A DNA stretch of 64,000 nucleotides from the NCBI RefSeq assembly GCF_051020985.1, contig NC_135009.1, positions 12,222,606 through 12,286,605 of the forward strand, in the 5' to 3' direction. A program made the translations under genes and the position numbers. The notes beneath the pieces are model-generated. The model was not told where the DNA came from and ran no database searches. It saw only the letters and a list, made by a program, of their open reading frames with translations. The stretch is from Nomia melanderi (lineage: Eukaryota > Arthropoda > Insecta > Hymenoptera > Halictidae). Of this stretch, positions 34,152-47,597 are shown one piece after another. Each line of letters starts with the position of its first letter. Position 1 is the first letter of the stretch.

Positions 34152-37100
34152 GTATCGAAATATTCGTATCCGGTGGAGACGTATGCAGCGTCTTGCCTCG
34201 AATCTTTCGACTACTGAAGTATTTCCTGTTACTGTTGGTAACTTTGTTCTATCGAGGCAGGAATGGGACGTTCTGGAATTGGGAATGCTCGAATCTAGAG
34301 TGAATTTGTGATAAACGGAAAGGTATGGCAGTAATTTGCCCGATTAGTTGATGTTTTACGAAGTCCTGGGTGAAATGGATAGGTGATACGTTTCTTTTGG
34401 GATCGATCGGTTGTAGGGAAGCTAAACACGGCCATCGTCATTGAGAAATCTGTTTCATCGAATATCTTGGGAAATGTGTACTGAATCTCGCTCCTTAATA
34501 AGAAACTGCAAATAATTCATCCCCTAGCGGGCACACCCCAGAGTCTAGAAAATCGAAACCTCAACAAGTTCGAAATTCACGCAAACGATACAGAATTCCT
34601 CGTTCAACGTGAAGATCTACCCTCTTAGTCTAATTTCCAGTGTTCCTGGAGATCAGAAATATTTTTTCCTCGATTCTCCATGAGAGGGTGGATCATCTAC
34701 AAGCATTCCCTTCAAGCATTCCCTTCGCGGCAGCCTTCTGTAGAGATTCTCTCTTCTTTCTCCGGCGTGCTGTACGCCGGCTCGTAAAGGTTAAATGAGT
34801 CTGGCGCATTCAGAGAGCGAGTTCGAAAATGTGTATGAGAGAGACGGAGGTAGAAAGAGAGAGAGCAAGCAGTTTGCAAAGCACAGCCAGCGAAAGGCAG
34901 GCGACAGAGCGGGAAAGAGAGAGAAAGAGAGAGGCGATGATCGTAATAACCTCCTCCACCTGCAACGACGTTTTACTATGTATTGCTTCTATATAGAATA
35001 GTTCTCTCTGTGACCCCCTCTCCAGGTGTTCACCGTGCATGTCTCTCCGCGTACACGTACAGAGGCAGCCAGCGTTTTGCTGTACACTCACCTTTCGGTC
35101 GTGTATATCGGCACAGAAGCTTTCCTGGCTCGGTCGAACGAGCGTCGTTCCTACTACCGGCTGGCCGTGACACACTTATTCCATCGGCAACCGAGCAAAG
35201 TGGCAGCCATCATGAAAATCTCACGGTTTTTCGATTCGACGGGATTCACCTTTGTTGAACGGCGACCGTGCGATCTTGCTGGAAATCGCGTGATTTCTAT
35301 CGACGCGATTATCAACCGTTCGCTTTTCGCCGGTTCGACCTCTTCGTGATCCGTTTCTTCTATTATCTTTCTCTTACCCGTTTCGACGCCTTTCTTGCCG
35401 TTGTTTACGTTGATAACTCTTTGGCGGCGAATGTCTCTGTAGGCTTCCCGGTTGACGTTGCGAGCAGAGTATTTAATTCTTTGAACAACAGAGGATCTGT
35501 CGGTTAACATCCGTTTGAGATTTTTTACTTCGACCTTCCTAACACGAAATTTTCTTCCAATTTGTTTGTCTGTTTTTTTACCTTCGACGCCATAGCGGGG
35601 GTAGTTAGGTCCTCGAATTGAAGGTTGCGAGCGGGTAATTCGAATGTTTTGAGTAACGAGGGATCATAGGTTGAGGTATTTTGAAATTTCAGTCAATATA
35701 AATATTAGACGGTTTGTTGGGAGTGAAGGAAAATAGTGTTTAACCTTTGTTACAACCTTGCTCTTACAGTCAATATACGATTACACTTCAATATACACTT
35801 CCTGCTGCGGAATCATTAATATTGAAGTTACTTTTCTGACATCAAACAAGAACAAATAGAGGTTGATAAAAAAGGACGAGTTATTGTCGTTGATAACGTT
35901 AACCGTGAGCGTGATTCAAAGTTTGCGAATAAATACGAGAAGAGAATGTTTAAAGATAGAAGATTGTTCGTTAATATTTGTCTAGCTTTTAATTAACCGT
36001 GCTCAATCATCAGTAGGAACAGAATCTTGTAAATCGCAAATCAATGAATATTTGTAGATTAATAGTCAAGTCTCAGTCTCATTACAAGAACTCGTGCAGA
36101 CTATGAAACAAATTTTCCTTGCCCCAGTTTTTATGAAATAAGAGCATAACGAAAACAGGAATTTGTATAAAGATCCGTGATCCACTTTATCACTAATAAA
36201 TTCTTAGCTTCGCATTAGCTTGTGAGGATAGTTTACGAGGTTTCTTATACTGCAACAAAACACAGAAAACGAATTGAAAGTATCGTTGATTTCATTACAC
36301 GGTACTGTAACCATACGATTATCCAATAAGGATCTTTTTCTTTAATAATTAACAGCTAACGTATTGTTATTGATTTATCGAGGTTAGGCGTTCCTCAACT
36401 CCTCCGTATAATTATTCTCATAAAGTTCCCAGTGGCGAGTCCTTTTTCTTTTTTTAAACCGGTTACTTGCCGCTACCTTCCTTTATTGTCCTGGATCATC
36501 GAGTGTCGCATTAACGGTTCTACCATTGACTCACAGTCGCGGCGATTTGCATTGTCAACGCTGATCGAGTGTTTTTCGCTGCGCGCAACAGAACCGAGTG
36601 TTCGCGATACATTGTGGGCGGAAAAAGTAATCGCGCGCACCATTGTCTTCTGGTTTCGATTGATTGTACAATTTTTCGCCCTCCAATAAAAAAAGATCCG
36701 TTCACGTCAGTGTCATAAACAGTTGAAAGTAAAAATGAACGGCATGAATGGAGAACGAGAATTCGAACGGCTCCGCGAAACGATCCCCTCGATTATCTTA
36801 TCAATCACGACTGTCCCAGACGCAACGGAAATTCTATTTGCCATCGGCGGTGTTCGGTCCGAAAGAATAATTTCATTATACCCGTCGAAAGGAGAGGAGA
36901 TCTAATGTAAAACTAATTTCCCGGCGAACAATTTCGTCTTGTTTAGTTCAGTAATCGCATAGCGAATCGCCGAGTTCAATGAACTCTCTTCTCTCCAGTC
37001 GGTAACTTCATAGAATTACATTCTGAATTTTAATTAGCTGTTTCATTTCGTTCGTCCTTCATCTAATTATACTGTTGAACTTCCACCGAGCCCGAGGCTT

Positions 37101-37943
37101 GATTTGCATGGGGTCATTTATATCTCGGCAACTTTTAACGCGAGCCCAGTTAACCGGGGACCCGATAATTTCGGAGAAAACGGTTCCCACCGTGGAATTC
37201 CGCTGAAAAGACGCTGCCGCCGCCGGAGTGATTGATCGATACACGCGTTCGCGTTGTATCGTTTTGTAATTTTAAATCGCGTTTCCGCCTTGAACCGTTG
37301 CATTATTATCATTAACAAACCCATGATGCAACATTTACGGCTGTTGACTAAGAAGTGGCACACTACTTTCTAAATTCAAGCACACCCGTCTCGCTTTACA
37401 TAATTCGTTCATTGATAATCCGCAAAACCGAGTTTATCTCGTTAGCAACGGTTAATTATCACTCTGCTGTGTAACATTCGCGAGTAACGTTGTACGATAA
37501 ATTCATGTGCTCGTTCCTCGAACGAAAACGCGGCGGATTTTTCAGAACCGTTTCACTAAATGATTTTCACAAGCCTTTGGAACGAACAGCTTCGCGGGCG
37601 TTGATCATTGATTCTTAAAAGACCGTTAAATAACTGCTGGTAGCCAAAGCGTTAAGACCGACAAGATAACTCTCACGAAGCGCCGCCATAGCTCACGAGA
37701 TAGAGTGTGAATCACCCCTATCAGCCTTATCACCTGGAATTACTCGCGGACTGTTTTCTCTATAACACGAAATGATTCAACCAAAAATTCTTAGATAACA
37801 AGAATGTTGTACATTGTAGAAATCAATTCTTTTTATGATCTAAATATTACTTCAACGTATTCGATACATAACTCGTATTTAACTTCACAGTTCTCTTTCG
37901 AACTAGATATTAAATAAATTACTACAATGGATCGATTATCTAT

Positions 37944-38154
37944 TTAACCCTTTGCACTCGAGAGGTGACTCGATTTCATGCAGTAAAACTATAAAATTCG
38001 ATATTTAATATTATACCTTGTTTAATGCATGAATTTGGGAAATATTGAAATAAAATATCTTTATTCCTCAATGTACTGATTTCTCTTCGAATTGGTTTCA
38101 CAAAATATCATCTTCATCTCAGAAAATGTTGAAAAACAAAGTGCGAAGGGTTGA
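37944..38154. mobile_element. piggyBac-like MITE, family A copy 2
   Basis: About 211 bp. Left end TTAACCCTTTGCACTCGAG followed by AGGTGACTCG as in copy 54272. Right end degraded (reverse-complement TCAACCCTTCGCACTTTG). Confidence 0.65.
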
Positions 38155-38967
38155 TAAACAGTAATTCGTAAGATATTATTATTCTTCAGATAATTTTAGC
38201 AAATCGATCCGCAGGTTCGAATATAATATTTAAAAACGCGTCCGGAGCGATGCAGGATTTTCGTTGAAAATGTTTACGTTCGCGTACAAGTGGTTTTCAA
38301 GCGATTCAAGCTGGCAGAGCCAGACGACTCGGCCCGTACACACGATGCCGTGACGCTAAACACAGACCGATATTAATACAGTATTACAATGTACATTTTC
38401 ATGACGATCCTCGAGTTATGAATAATTTTATCATAATACGGTCTGGCGAAGTTTAAGGCGGTCTCCTAGACCGGTCGTGCGCTTTTCCAAGGGTATCTCC
38501 CCTTTACTTTAAAGGCTCGCCGCGGGAACGCGCTTTGAAACTACAACGCTCCGCATGAATCGATTAACCGGCCGAGCATCGTAAAAGCTAGCAAAACTGC
38601 GCATTACGTTTCTAATAATAGCTTTTGTATTTCACGTAAATAACTTGCGGTGTACGATAAGATGACTCGGCGGAATCCTAATAATGTCTCGCCTGCCCTT
38701 CGCAAGGACACCGCTTTTCGCGCATGCACCCTAACGCCTTCGCCTTGCAACGTTGAGTCAGACATCCGGCGAACAGTTCAAATTGAAATAAACGAGAGCG
38801 TTCTTTGTGTTCGTTTCAGGGAGGTCCTGTATTTTATTTATAAATATCGAACTCTTATAGGGAACGTGTTATATTATAACGCTAATTACTGCTGTGACAT
38901 TTGTAGAGGTAATTATCTTTGTTATTCTTCAACGGTTAATGTGTCAGTAATCGATCTGTAAAGAAAG

Positions 38968-39185
38968 GTTTTTCCAACGTAATGTCAAAATGACTGGTTT
39001 CGATTGTATTGTTTAGCAATTATTGATATCTTCGAAGCATTGAATATTCGAAATGATTTTGAAAATAAATAGTTTCATTTGAGTACTACAATGAATGTCT
39101 GAAGAAACTGAAAATAATCTATTGTTACAATTTTTATAGGAATGGCATATTAATCGAATTAAATGCTCGGTAGTTCTAGTGTTAA
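38968..39185. mobile_element. piggyBac-like MITE, family E copy 1 (reverse orientation)
   Basis: Reverse complement of the copy at 41280-41504 over about 210 bp, sharing e.g. the blocks around ATCTTCGAAGCATTGA and CTGAAGAAACTGAAAATAA. The right end is CGGTAGTTCTAGTGTTAA; the left terminal repeat has decayed. Confidence 0.75.
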
Positions 39186-39952
39186 TAAGAAAAATATTTT
39201 CTAATATAATTCGCAATATAGTTGCTTAAATGCTTTATAATTTGTAATATAACCGCTTTATAACTTGGAATATATAATTACAGTAAATGCTTTATAACTT
39301 AGAATACGTAATTACTAAACGCTTTATAGCTTACAATATATAATCGGAGATCATGCTTTCCTCTCCAAAAGCATCGACAGGAAATACACGCCAACCCCGA
39401 ATCTGTCAGTCTGCTTGCATTTCATGACTCTAATAATCCAAAACGAAAAAGAAGAATAACGATCAATAGCCCAGTTGTGCCAAAGAGAAAAGAGTCGTCG
39501 GAAGATTCATCTCGCGCAGCGACGCTCGAATCGATACACGAGCGCACACGCGTCGCGTTTCCCGGCGAGCGTGTTACGAGCCGGCTCTTAAATTCAGGCT
39601 CGCCTGTCCGTTTATAATTCCTGTCGTGGTGTTCTGGCGGTTGCCGCGAAACACGACAGTCCGGGGGAGATCGGCGGAACACGGATTCGACAGCGCTTTT
39701 AACGCAAGGTCAACAACATCTGTGCTGCTGCGCATTATTACACGCGCGCCGGCTTGATCATCGACCGCGAGGCTGCGGCGCGAAGTCGCCGAATGAGATG
39801 ATTCTCGGCGCGTATGCTCGCGCGTTGCGAATTCAGTTCTCGCTTTTTCCCTCCGTTTCACTACGGATATTTTCTGACGCCTCCCCGAAGTTTCTACCGA
39901 GGACAGTGTTCCCGTGACTCTTCGGGAACGAGTCCGCCGTATCCTCGAAATA

Positions 39953-40162
39953 TTAACCCTTTGAACTCTGTAGGCTCTAATATTGCACCAGTTGTAATAT
40001 TAACCCTTTGCACTCTAAAGTTTTTCACTTGTAACATTCTATACTTCCTAATTAGATGTAGACAAGATTCTTTAGAATGAAATTAACAAGGAATCATACA
40101 TAAATTAGTTGAAGCTATTTTCTTTCAGTAGTTCACGTATTGATGCAGTATACAAAGGTTAA
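39953..40162. mobile_element. Family C fragment abutting a deleted family A element
   Basis: 39953-40003 matches one end of family C (TTAACCCTTTGAACTCTG then TAGGCTCTAATATTGCACC). A new TTAACCCTTTGCACTC end begins at 40000 and resembles a shortened family A copy ending at CAAAGGTTAA (40162). Consistent with insertion of A into the internal TTAA of C. Confidence 0.5.
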
Positions 40163-41279
40163 TGGTAAATTCTAAACATTATCATTTTTCTGTATCAATT
40201 TATAGTGTTAATAAGAAATTGGGTTCGGAATAAAATATTTTCCTGGTGAAATTCAAATGGGGCACACTGTACGTTTAAGTTCGATGCGAATCGATGGCTG
40301 ATACGTATATCCTTACGCAAGTTTCCAGTAAATTAGGACTAAAGTTATTCGGTGGCTTACGTAACGAGACATGGTCCATCCTACACCCGGTATTTCTGTG
40401 TTCTGCGATAGCGCGAAGTGAAACGAGGGATTTCTTGAAACAACAGCTCGTCTCACCACCGGTTATTACGGTAACTCGATTTTCGCAAGAATGTTATATA
40501 ACGCCGTCATCCTCTGAGCCCTTCAATTGTTACATCAATGTTTTGCTAATTAAATTGTATCAATATTGACGTCCAATTAAGGGGGAAACTTATCTACCCG
40601 ATTATAATATTCATTAACTGTTTGCATTTAATTCATTTACGCGTGAATCGAAACCCGCCGTGATCACTCGCGAGAATTAAACGTTTATCACCGATGAATT
40701 ATCACTTTTTCACCACCTGTCCATATAAACCCTGTGGGCTGTGAATATCTTTATGGTTTAATATTTGTTTCATGTGTCGTTTACGAGACATGAATATTTA
40801 TTCCGCGAAGTACAAATATATCCTTAATCGTGCGTACGATAATACGCTCACGGCCACATTTCCGAATGCGTGTCAATTTTGTGGGATCATTTACTGCGCA
40901 CTTCAGTTCTCTGTCGTCGATATTATTCTCGAGTACATAATCGTACGTATTTTATGAAACACGAACACGTTCTGCAATTGTATCGTTTCTGGACTATCAA
41001 TAAGTAGCTTTTATCGGAACGCATTTTTTTTCGTGGGACACGAGTACACGTGACTGTATCCCTGTATCCATCTCTTCTTACCGTATTTTCCACATTCTCA
41101 CGTGCATTACAGATAAAAACGTGTCCCGGGAAAGCTGCGAGTACTGTGAATCATGGGATATCAATGTATTTCTAGATGTGTGTACATTTTATGGGCTGTG
41201 AACACAATTCTAGTTATTTTTAATATTGTATACACGAATTCTTCGATCTGAACGATTCCATCGAAGTTACGTGTATCAC

Positions 41280-41504
41280 TTAACACTAGAACTACCGAGT
41301 ATTTAATACGATTAACATGCAATTCCTATAAAAACTGTAACAATAGATTATTTTCAGTTTCTTCAGACATTCATTATAGTACTGAAATGAAGCTATTTAT
41401 TTTCAAAATCATTTCGAATACTCAATGCTTCGAAGATATCAATAATTGCTAAACAAAACAATCGAAACCAGTTATTTTGACTGGTACGGTAGTTCCAGTG
41501 TTAA
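41280..41504. mobile_element. piggyBac-like MITE, family E copy 2
   Basis: 225 bp with excellent ends: TTAACACTAGAACTACCG and, reverse-complemented, TTAACACTGGAACTACCG. TTAA on both sides. Non-coding, about 210 bp homologous to the inverted copy at 38968-39185. Confidence 0.8.
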
Positions 41505-41739
41505 ATCACCATCGTCGTTTAAGTCCAATACATTTTTAATATTATTCAGTATTTCGAATGAAGTTCAATAAAACATCGAATACATCTCGAATGCGTCTCT
41601 CGCGGATCCATAAATTTGATCCAAGTTGCACCGTGTCATTCACGAGTCACTGTATCGTGTATTCATCAAACATCAGAAATCTCCATTCCTACACGTGTAC
41701 CGTTCAGTTCGAATAATTTTTCTGCTTACCTGAACGCTC

Positions 41740-42070
41740 GTCGGCGTCCACTTTCCTCGTTCCCTGTACGCTGGAACGACGTTGCAGCTAGGCGTAATCA
41801 CCGTCGTACTCGCCGGCGGCGGCGATTGCATCGACCATTTTTATTTTCGTTTCAAAGTTCATCGCGGACACGTTACGGTACTTTCAAAATTAGCGCATCG
41901 CCGGGCGCTAGCGGACACGCTCGCGCGTGGGCGTTCTTCGGCTCTCCGCGATCGCCGGCGATCCGAGCGCGGATAAAATCGTCTATTCGACGAATCATGC
42001 GGCGTGCCCCGGTGTTCGGTTGATCCTCGGAACACGAGCGTTCACGTCGTCTTCGCGGACGATGCATGGG
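41740..42070. promoter_or_regulatory. CpG-rich island inside the intron
   Basis: GC-rich patch with frames on both strands (135 and 85 codons) that show R/A/S-biased composition and no domain. Possible regulatory element. Confidence 0.25.
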
Positions 42071-43175
42071 ATTATCCGAATTATTGCTTATCGGTGGATC
42101 GCGGATATGTACGCAAACTCGAACTCTCAAGATTCCAGCCGGAGGAGTAGAATTACGGTGGGAATCGGTTGTTCTTAAGAAACTTTATAAACAGCGCCGC
42201 ACTTTCGATATTGTTACATATTTCTTCGTATTCCGTGCAGTCTTGCAGTTTCGAATTTCGCACGAGCGCATGGAAATTCTGTTGAAATCACTCGGATCGT
42301 TAATATACGTATCGTTTGAATGAAAAATCGCTGGCAAGACGAAAGATTAATAGGCTCCTGTTATTATAATCAATTTAAATAGAAAATTAAGACTCGTATT
42401 ACCTTATCCGCAATTGAATCAGATTTATAATACAATGCTGAAGAGTGGTACGAGTCGATTTATTTCTCGCGAATAGCTGCATTGCACAGCTTGTTTCTGA
42501 ATGAATTTACATTAACGGAGTTCCAGTTACGGTTCGATAATCAATTTAAATTAGCAGCTAGAAGGTGACGAGTTACGCGGAGTCCACGAATATCTGGGTC
42601 GAAGTAGACCCAGACTAGCGTGCAAGGGTTAACGATTTTTATCCTCCGAGGTTTCGAGGCTCGTTCCTCGGTTTACGTAACGATCGAGTCTTCGTCCACG
42701 CTCTCGCCTTTGTTCGCGCGCTTTTCCTGTCCCCGTCGTTCCTGTTTGGCTTCTGCGATTTCTATTACTTACGCGTCCGGCTTTGTTACACACGTATCTT
42801 TGAATTCGTTAGGTAACACCGGCGTTGTCCCCCTATTATAAAGGTGACGGTTTAACTGGCACTATTGAATTAACGTTATTTCGTTGAAATGGAACACCTC
42901 CTCCGGCACAATGCGCGTGTACCCATTTGGTCGCCGCTCGATTCATCTTATTTAACGCCACTAAATATATCCCCGGCGACGGACAAATGTATTCGACCGC
43001 CGTGAAAATTGTGCAGGAGACAGTTTGTGACCGGTCGAATGAGTGACTGCGTTTCAATGGGTCCCCGACGACGTTGGAACTCATTTTCGACTGCGATTCG
43101 CGCGAGAACTCGAATATAACGTTGCAAGAAGAATTCTGAATACCTTGACTGTATAAACAGGAGAAAATTTATTCA

Positions 43176-43403
43176 TTGACCCTTAGCACTCCAGGTTGTT
43201 TTGCAATCTATCAGCAATTGCAACTAATTTTTATAGTATTAAAATTAGAAATTCTATAACATTTCTTCGATCTATTTCCCTTTTTAGTACAAAATTTGGA
43301 CGCGTGGAAAATCGAATAATTTTAGGGTAGTTTCTTTGATTCATTAAAATATTTAATATTACAACTGCTGCAGTATTGGAGCCTGCAGAGTTCAAAGCGT
43401 TAA
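43176..43403. mobile_element. piggyBac-like MITE, family C copy 1
   Basis: 228 bp. Left TTGACCCTTAGCACTCCAG; right end reverse-complemented TTAACGCTTTGAACTCTG. Homologous along its length to copies at 44471 (inverted) and 47366. Confidence 0.75.
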
Positions 43404-44470
43404 CGCAGTGACGAGTCTATTATGTACACTTGCTTGTATAAAACTGAAAAGTACACTAATATAAACGAAACATGGATTAACGATTCAATCTTCGAAATAT
43501 CTTTCAGATTCATAATCACGGTTCCTTTATTCTACTTTCAACGCGATTCAACTTCTTCTCATTCAAGAGATGTTCTCTTCTATTTAATATTCTCTCATCT
43601 TTCTAAACTTTCAACGCCCATTCACAATTCACTTGCCTGACGAAAAAGTACAGTGCAACCGAAAGAGCCACGTTGTTTATTGATATGACCGAATAGAACA
43701 AAGTTCAAGGAATAGAGAAAGAACGCGAAAGACTTATCAGCGTTCGGGAAATTTCGAAACTCTTTAGAAGCTTGAATGAACTTTGAATGTTACGCTGGGA
43801 ATAGATCTGTTTCCTGCGGCTGCGCGCGCGAACATTGAATTCCAAAGTTCATTGGGCTGTTTCGTTGACCAGAGATGCGCCTTTTCCTGCCGGTACGTGA
43901 CCAAGCATAAGTAACAAGGTCGACCTCGTTATCATGTACGTATTCGTGTAACAAGTCCTCGGACTTAATCGTCCGACGTAAGCACATACAAGGCCGTACT
44001 CGTTATCGCTTACGTATCCGTGTATCGACTGGAATTCTGCGATACGTAAGGATATCCACCGATCGCGTTCAGCGAATCATGGCGGACCGCTTCGTCGCCG
44101 CGGGAACGATATAAACATCTCCGGACTAAGATCCCGGATCGCTGTGTCGTCTCCTTTCTGATCATCGTTTTATTGCTTCCCACACTTGAAGCTGTAATAA
44201 GAAAATTCCAAAGTTTCATATCGCCGCGACGACGCTTGTCGATAGTCGCGGAATTTCTGGAGCAAAGTTATTTGAACTCCGGAAGTATTCGGTTCAAACG
44301 AAAGGCGAATAAGAATTGTAGATCTCAGTTCGTTAAATGTTGCCGATTAAGGTTTGCATAATTAGATCCAGTGACGGGATTCGCTGGAGTTCGTTGTACT
44401 TCTCGTCGACAGATTCTATGTAGAGGCGCCCGTTTTGTTGAAAGCCGTTTTCTTAATTAAGCGACTGTAA

Positions 44471-44673
44471 TTAATTTGAACTCTGTAGGCTCCGATATTG
44501 CACCTGTTACAATATCAAATATTTGAATGAATCTTAAAGAGACTACCCTAAAACTATTCGATTTTCCACGCGTCCAAATTTTGTACTGAGAAGGAAAATA
44601 GATCGAAGAATTGCATTCTTCATTTTTGGGATACTGTACAAATTAGTTGCTGATGGATTACAAAACCATAAGG
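44471..44673. mobile_element. Family C copy 2 (reverse orientation, one end lost)
   Basis: Reverse-complement match to 43176-43403 including CTACCCTAAAA, ATTCGATTTTCCACGCGTCC and AAATAGATCGAAGAA. It begins with TTAA then TTTGAACTCTGTAGGCTCC. The far terminal repeat is missing. Confidence 0.7.
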
Positions 44674-44934
44674 ATATACGAACGTTCCCCGTTTTTTTTC
44701 AGCCTACTGTACTCCCGAAAACTGTTTCTTCTAAGCAAAATTTCATGAACATAGAATTCTATGTTAACCCTTAGCAGTGCTATGTCTACTCAGACTCGAC
44801 ATTGTATTTTATTGCAACCTCTACCGGTTTCAACAATTTTATCTATATTTATTTGTAGTGTCACAATAGTACCATTTAAAGGTAACATTTCAGTGACTCT
44901 CAAGTATTCTTGAATAAATAAATAGAGCGTCATA

Positions 44935-45172
44935 TTAACCCTTCGCACTCGAGAATATTTTTCTCAAATATTCATTACTTTCTGATGAAATGTCATGATA
45001 TTTTTTAACATAAAGAAATCCCTTGCATAAATTAAGCGACAGAACTATTTTATTTCGATATTCCATGTGTTCGTACATTATATAAAGTTTAATACTGAAT
45101 TTTTAATTTTACAATTTTCTTGGGTCAAATCAAATGGCGACTGGAAGGCGCCTCTCGAGTGCAAAGGGTTAA
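44935..45172. mobile_element. piggyBac-like MITE, family A copy 3
   Basis: 238 bp, the best-preserved family A copy: left TTAACCCTTCGCACTCGAG, right reverse-complemented TTAACCCTTTGCACTCGAG. TTAA at both edges, no coding frame. Confidence 0.8.
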
Positions 45173-47365
45173 GCTGTAATTGAATGAACTAACGTCGACG
45201 TGAACCTCAAAGTGAGAAACCAAGAGCACTTCGGGCCGCGAAGGGTTAAGAAAAATATCTTACGAAGATGTAGAGCTTATACGACTATCTTCTTCCGTTA
45301 CAACGAGGAAAGCTACGAAATCTCGGTATTTTTCACAATTTTAAATAAGAATCCCGAGGAAGTATCGGGCAAGTTAATTGGCCAGAGCCACGCTCCTCTT
45401 CGTTTCTGGCGGAAAGTGAGGTCCCGAAACCGATACCTGGTTATCAGGGACCAGACCGGAGAGGAAGAGAGTGGAACCACGGTAATTCGACACCGCTATA
45501 ATCCCGTCGGTCCGTTACACCTCGAAATAAAGGAGGAAGCCTTTTCTTCCCGCGGCCGATTTCGTAGGCATCCTTATTTTCTCACGGAGAGAGCGTGACC
45601 GTTGAAACACGAGCATCCATAAAATATCGTCCCGCCGCGAAATCCCGATCCCTTCGAAATCGGAGATCCGCTGGCGACGATTTCGCGCGCGCGGTCCGCC
45701 ATTATCCTGCCCGAGGCTACCGTTACGTTTATTGGCCGCGAGATCGTTTTAATCTCTCGAACGAGATGCCCGCGCGAGTGCTCTTGAAATCGTTGCCGGT
45801 TATTAACACGTTAATAACGTCTTAATACGTCTTTTGTAACCGGAACAGTTACTGAACATCATTAAGCAGCCGCGGGGACGTTCTTAGGCGTCCTCGCCGA
45901 ACGATGCAATTGACCTTAGAGCTCCAAAAAATCCAATGAAATTCGAGTCGACGTTGTATTCGTCCCTTTGAGCTAGGAGCACATTAGGAAATCGATTCGA
46001 ACGTTGATTATTGGCAGAGACTTCCACGTTTTGTTTTTTCAGAGTCCATCTTCAGTCTGAAGAGTAATGCGTTTGTGGACGGAATAAGATGTATTAATTA
46101 ATGTATAGACAAAATGGTAAGTTTCGTATGATATCCAGTGGATAGGATTGGATTGAACGATGATTCTAAAGCGAAGCGAAAGTTTGGGCGAAAGTTAATA
46201 TAATATTATCTAGAGTGAATGATATCAAGGTTCTGGAAGAAATGAGTTGGATGTATTAATCATTAGTATATAGGTAATTATCGCTGAAAACCGACTCGGG
46301 ATAGGAGCAGATTATGAAAACGATTCTGAAAGGGATCAGATAACTGGATGAAAGCTGATATTATTAGAAAAAGAGTCCGCCATTCTGCTTCTTCAGCCGG
46401 TCACTTTTACTGTTGCTCATTTATATCCAGTTTTTCACGTGCAAGTCCAGGATTATCGATTCTTCGCGAAACAGGCTGTTATATTCGTGTCGTGTGTCGA
46501 TCGAATGTCGTGTCGAGTGATTGCGATATTTTATTATTAACCAGGAGAACGTAGTCATTTCCTCGAGGGAACTTTTACTTCCGGTAGCCGGTGCGCGCGC
46601 GCCCGTGTGCAGGGGTCACCGGTGAAACGTGCTGGCGCGGTTCAGGCGAACCCAATTTTCCGGGAACTAATTGTAAGGAAAAGTTGGATGGCAGTTCTGT
46701 CTGCCATATAAGGTGTCTTCGAATTGAACGATCAAACTTTATCGCCGGTTTTTATGGAGAAAAGTAACAGAAAAGTGTTACACGAACGTTAACCCGAAAC
46801 TTCGCTAAGAGAATTACTTTTCATGTATGTCCAGCAGCTCTAAGTGATCACATTCTGTTAATTTTCCAACGAGAAACCGGATTAGCTTCGGAAAACTGGG
46901 AAACTTATCAGTATTTTCTTTCCTTAACACGGGAATTATGTTCGTTAACAGTGTCTCTAATTATTCAGACGAAGTCACTTATTAATCTCAAATGTTGCAC
47001 GCTAGTTATCTTTTCCTTTTGTTCTTACTTTCAAAGCATCTCCACCTTTCTATTCTTCTTTTTAATAAAATTTCCCACCTTCGCTCGTTCGCTTCGCCTA
47101 TAAACGTATCTTTCTATATTTCTCAGTATTTATAGGGTTCGTAACACGCGGCAACGCATCAAGCACTCCCCCGTATTATATGCTTCTCTCAGTGGGAAAT
47201 GCCGTGTTACAACTCAATTCTCTAACCGCGTTAGAGTGAAACCTTGTTGTAAGGATGCCGTGTTACACGGGTGTAACATCCACATTGATAGACGTCTGCT
47301 GCAGAAAACTAGCACATTTTCAGGGGGTGCTTCGCGATCTCTTGTTTCAAGTAACGTCTCAATAG

Positions 47366-47597
47366 TTAACCCTTAGCAGTCCACGTAGTTTTTTGATACG
47401 TCAGCAACTCCTATCAATTTGATAGTAGTCCTACTGAAAATTAACAATGTTATAACATTTCTTAGACCTTTAATTCCCTTCTCACTACAAACTTTGTATA
47501 TTTGGAAGATCTGATAATCTTAAGGTAGTTTAAAATTCATTAAAATATTTAATATTAGAACTGGTGCAATATTGCAGCCTAGAGTTCGAAGGGTTGA
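47366..47597. mobile_element. piggyBac-like MITE, family C copy 3
   Basis: About 232 bp. Left TTAACCCTTAGCAGTCCA; right end ...AGAGTTCGAAGGGTTGA. Shares ATAACATTTCTT and CATTAAAATATTTAATATTA with copy 1. Confidence 0.7.

Noticed and set aside
45200..45598. 132-codon plus-strand ORF in the intron
   Set aside because: It reads fairly like protein but I recognise no family; there is no splice or promoter support, and it lies in a GC-rich patch.
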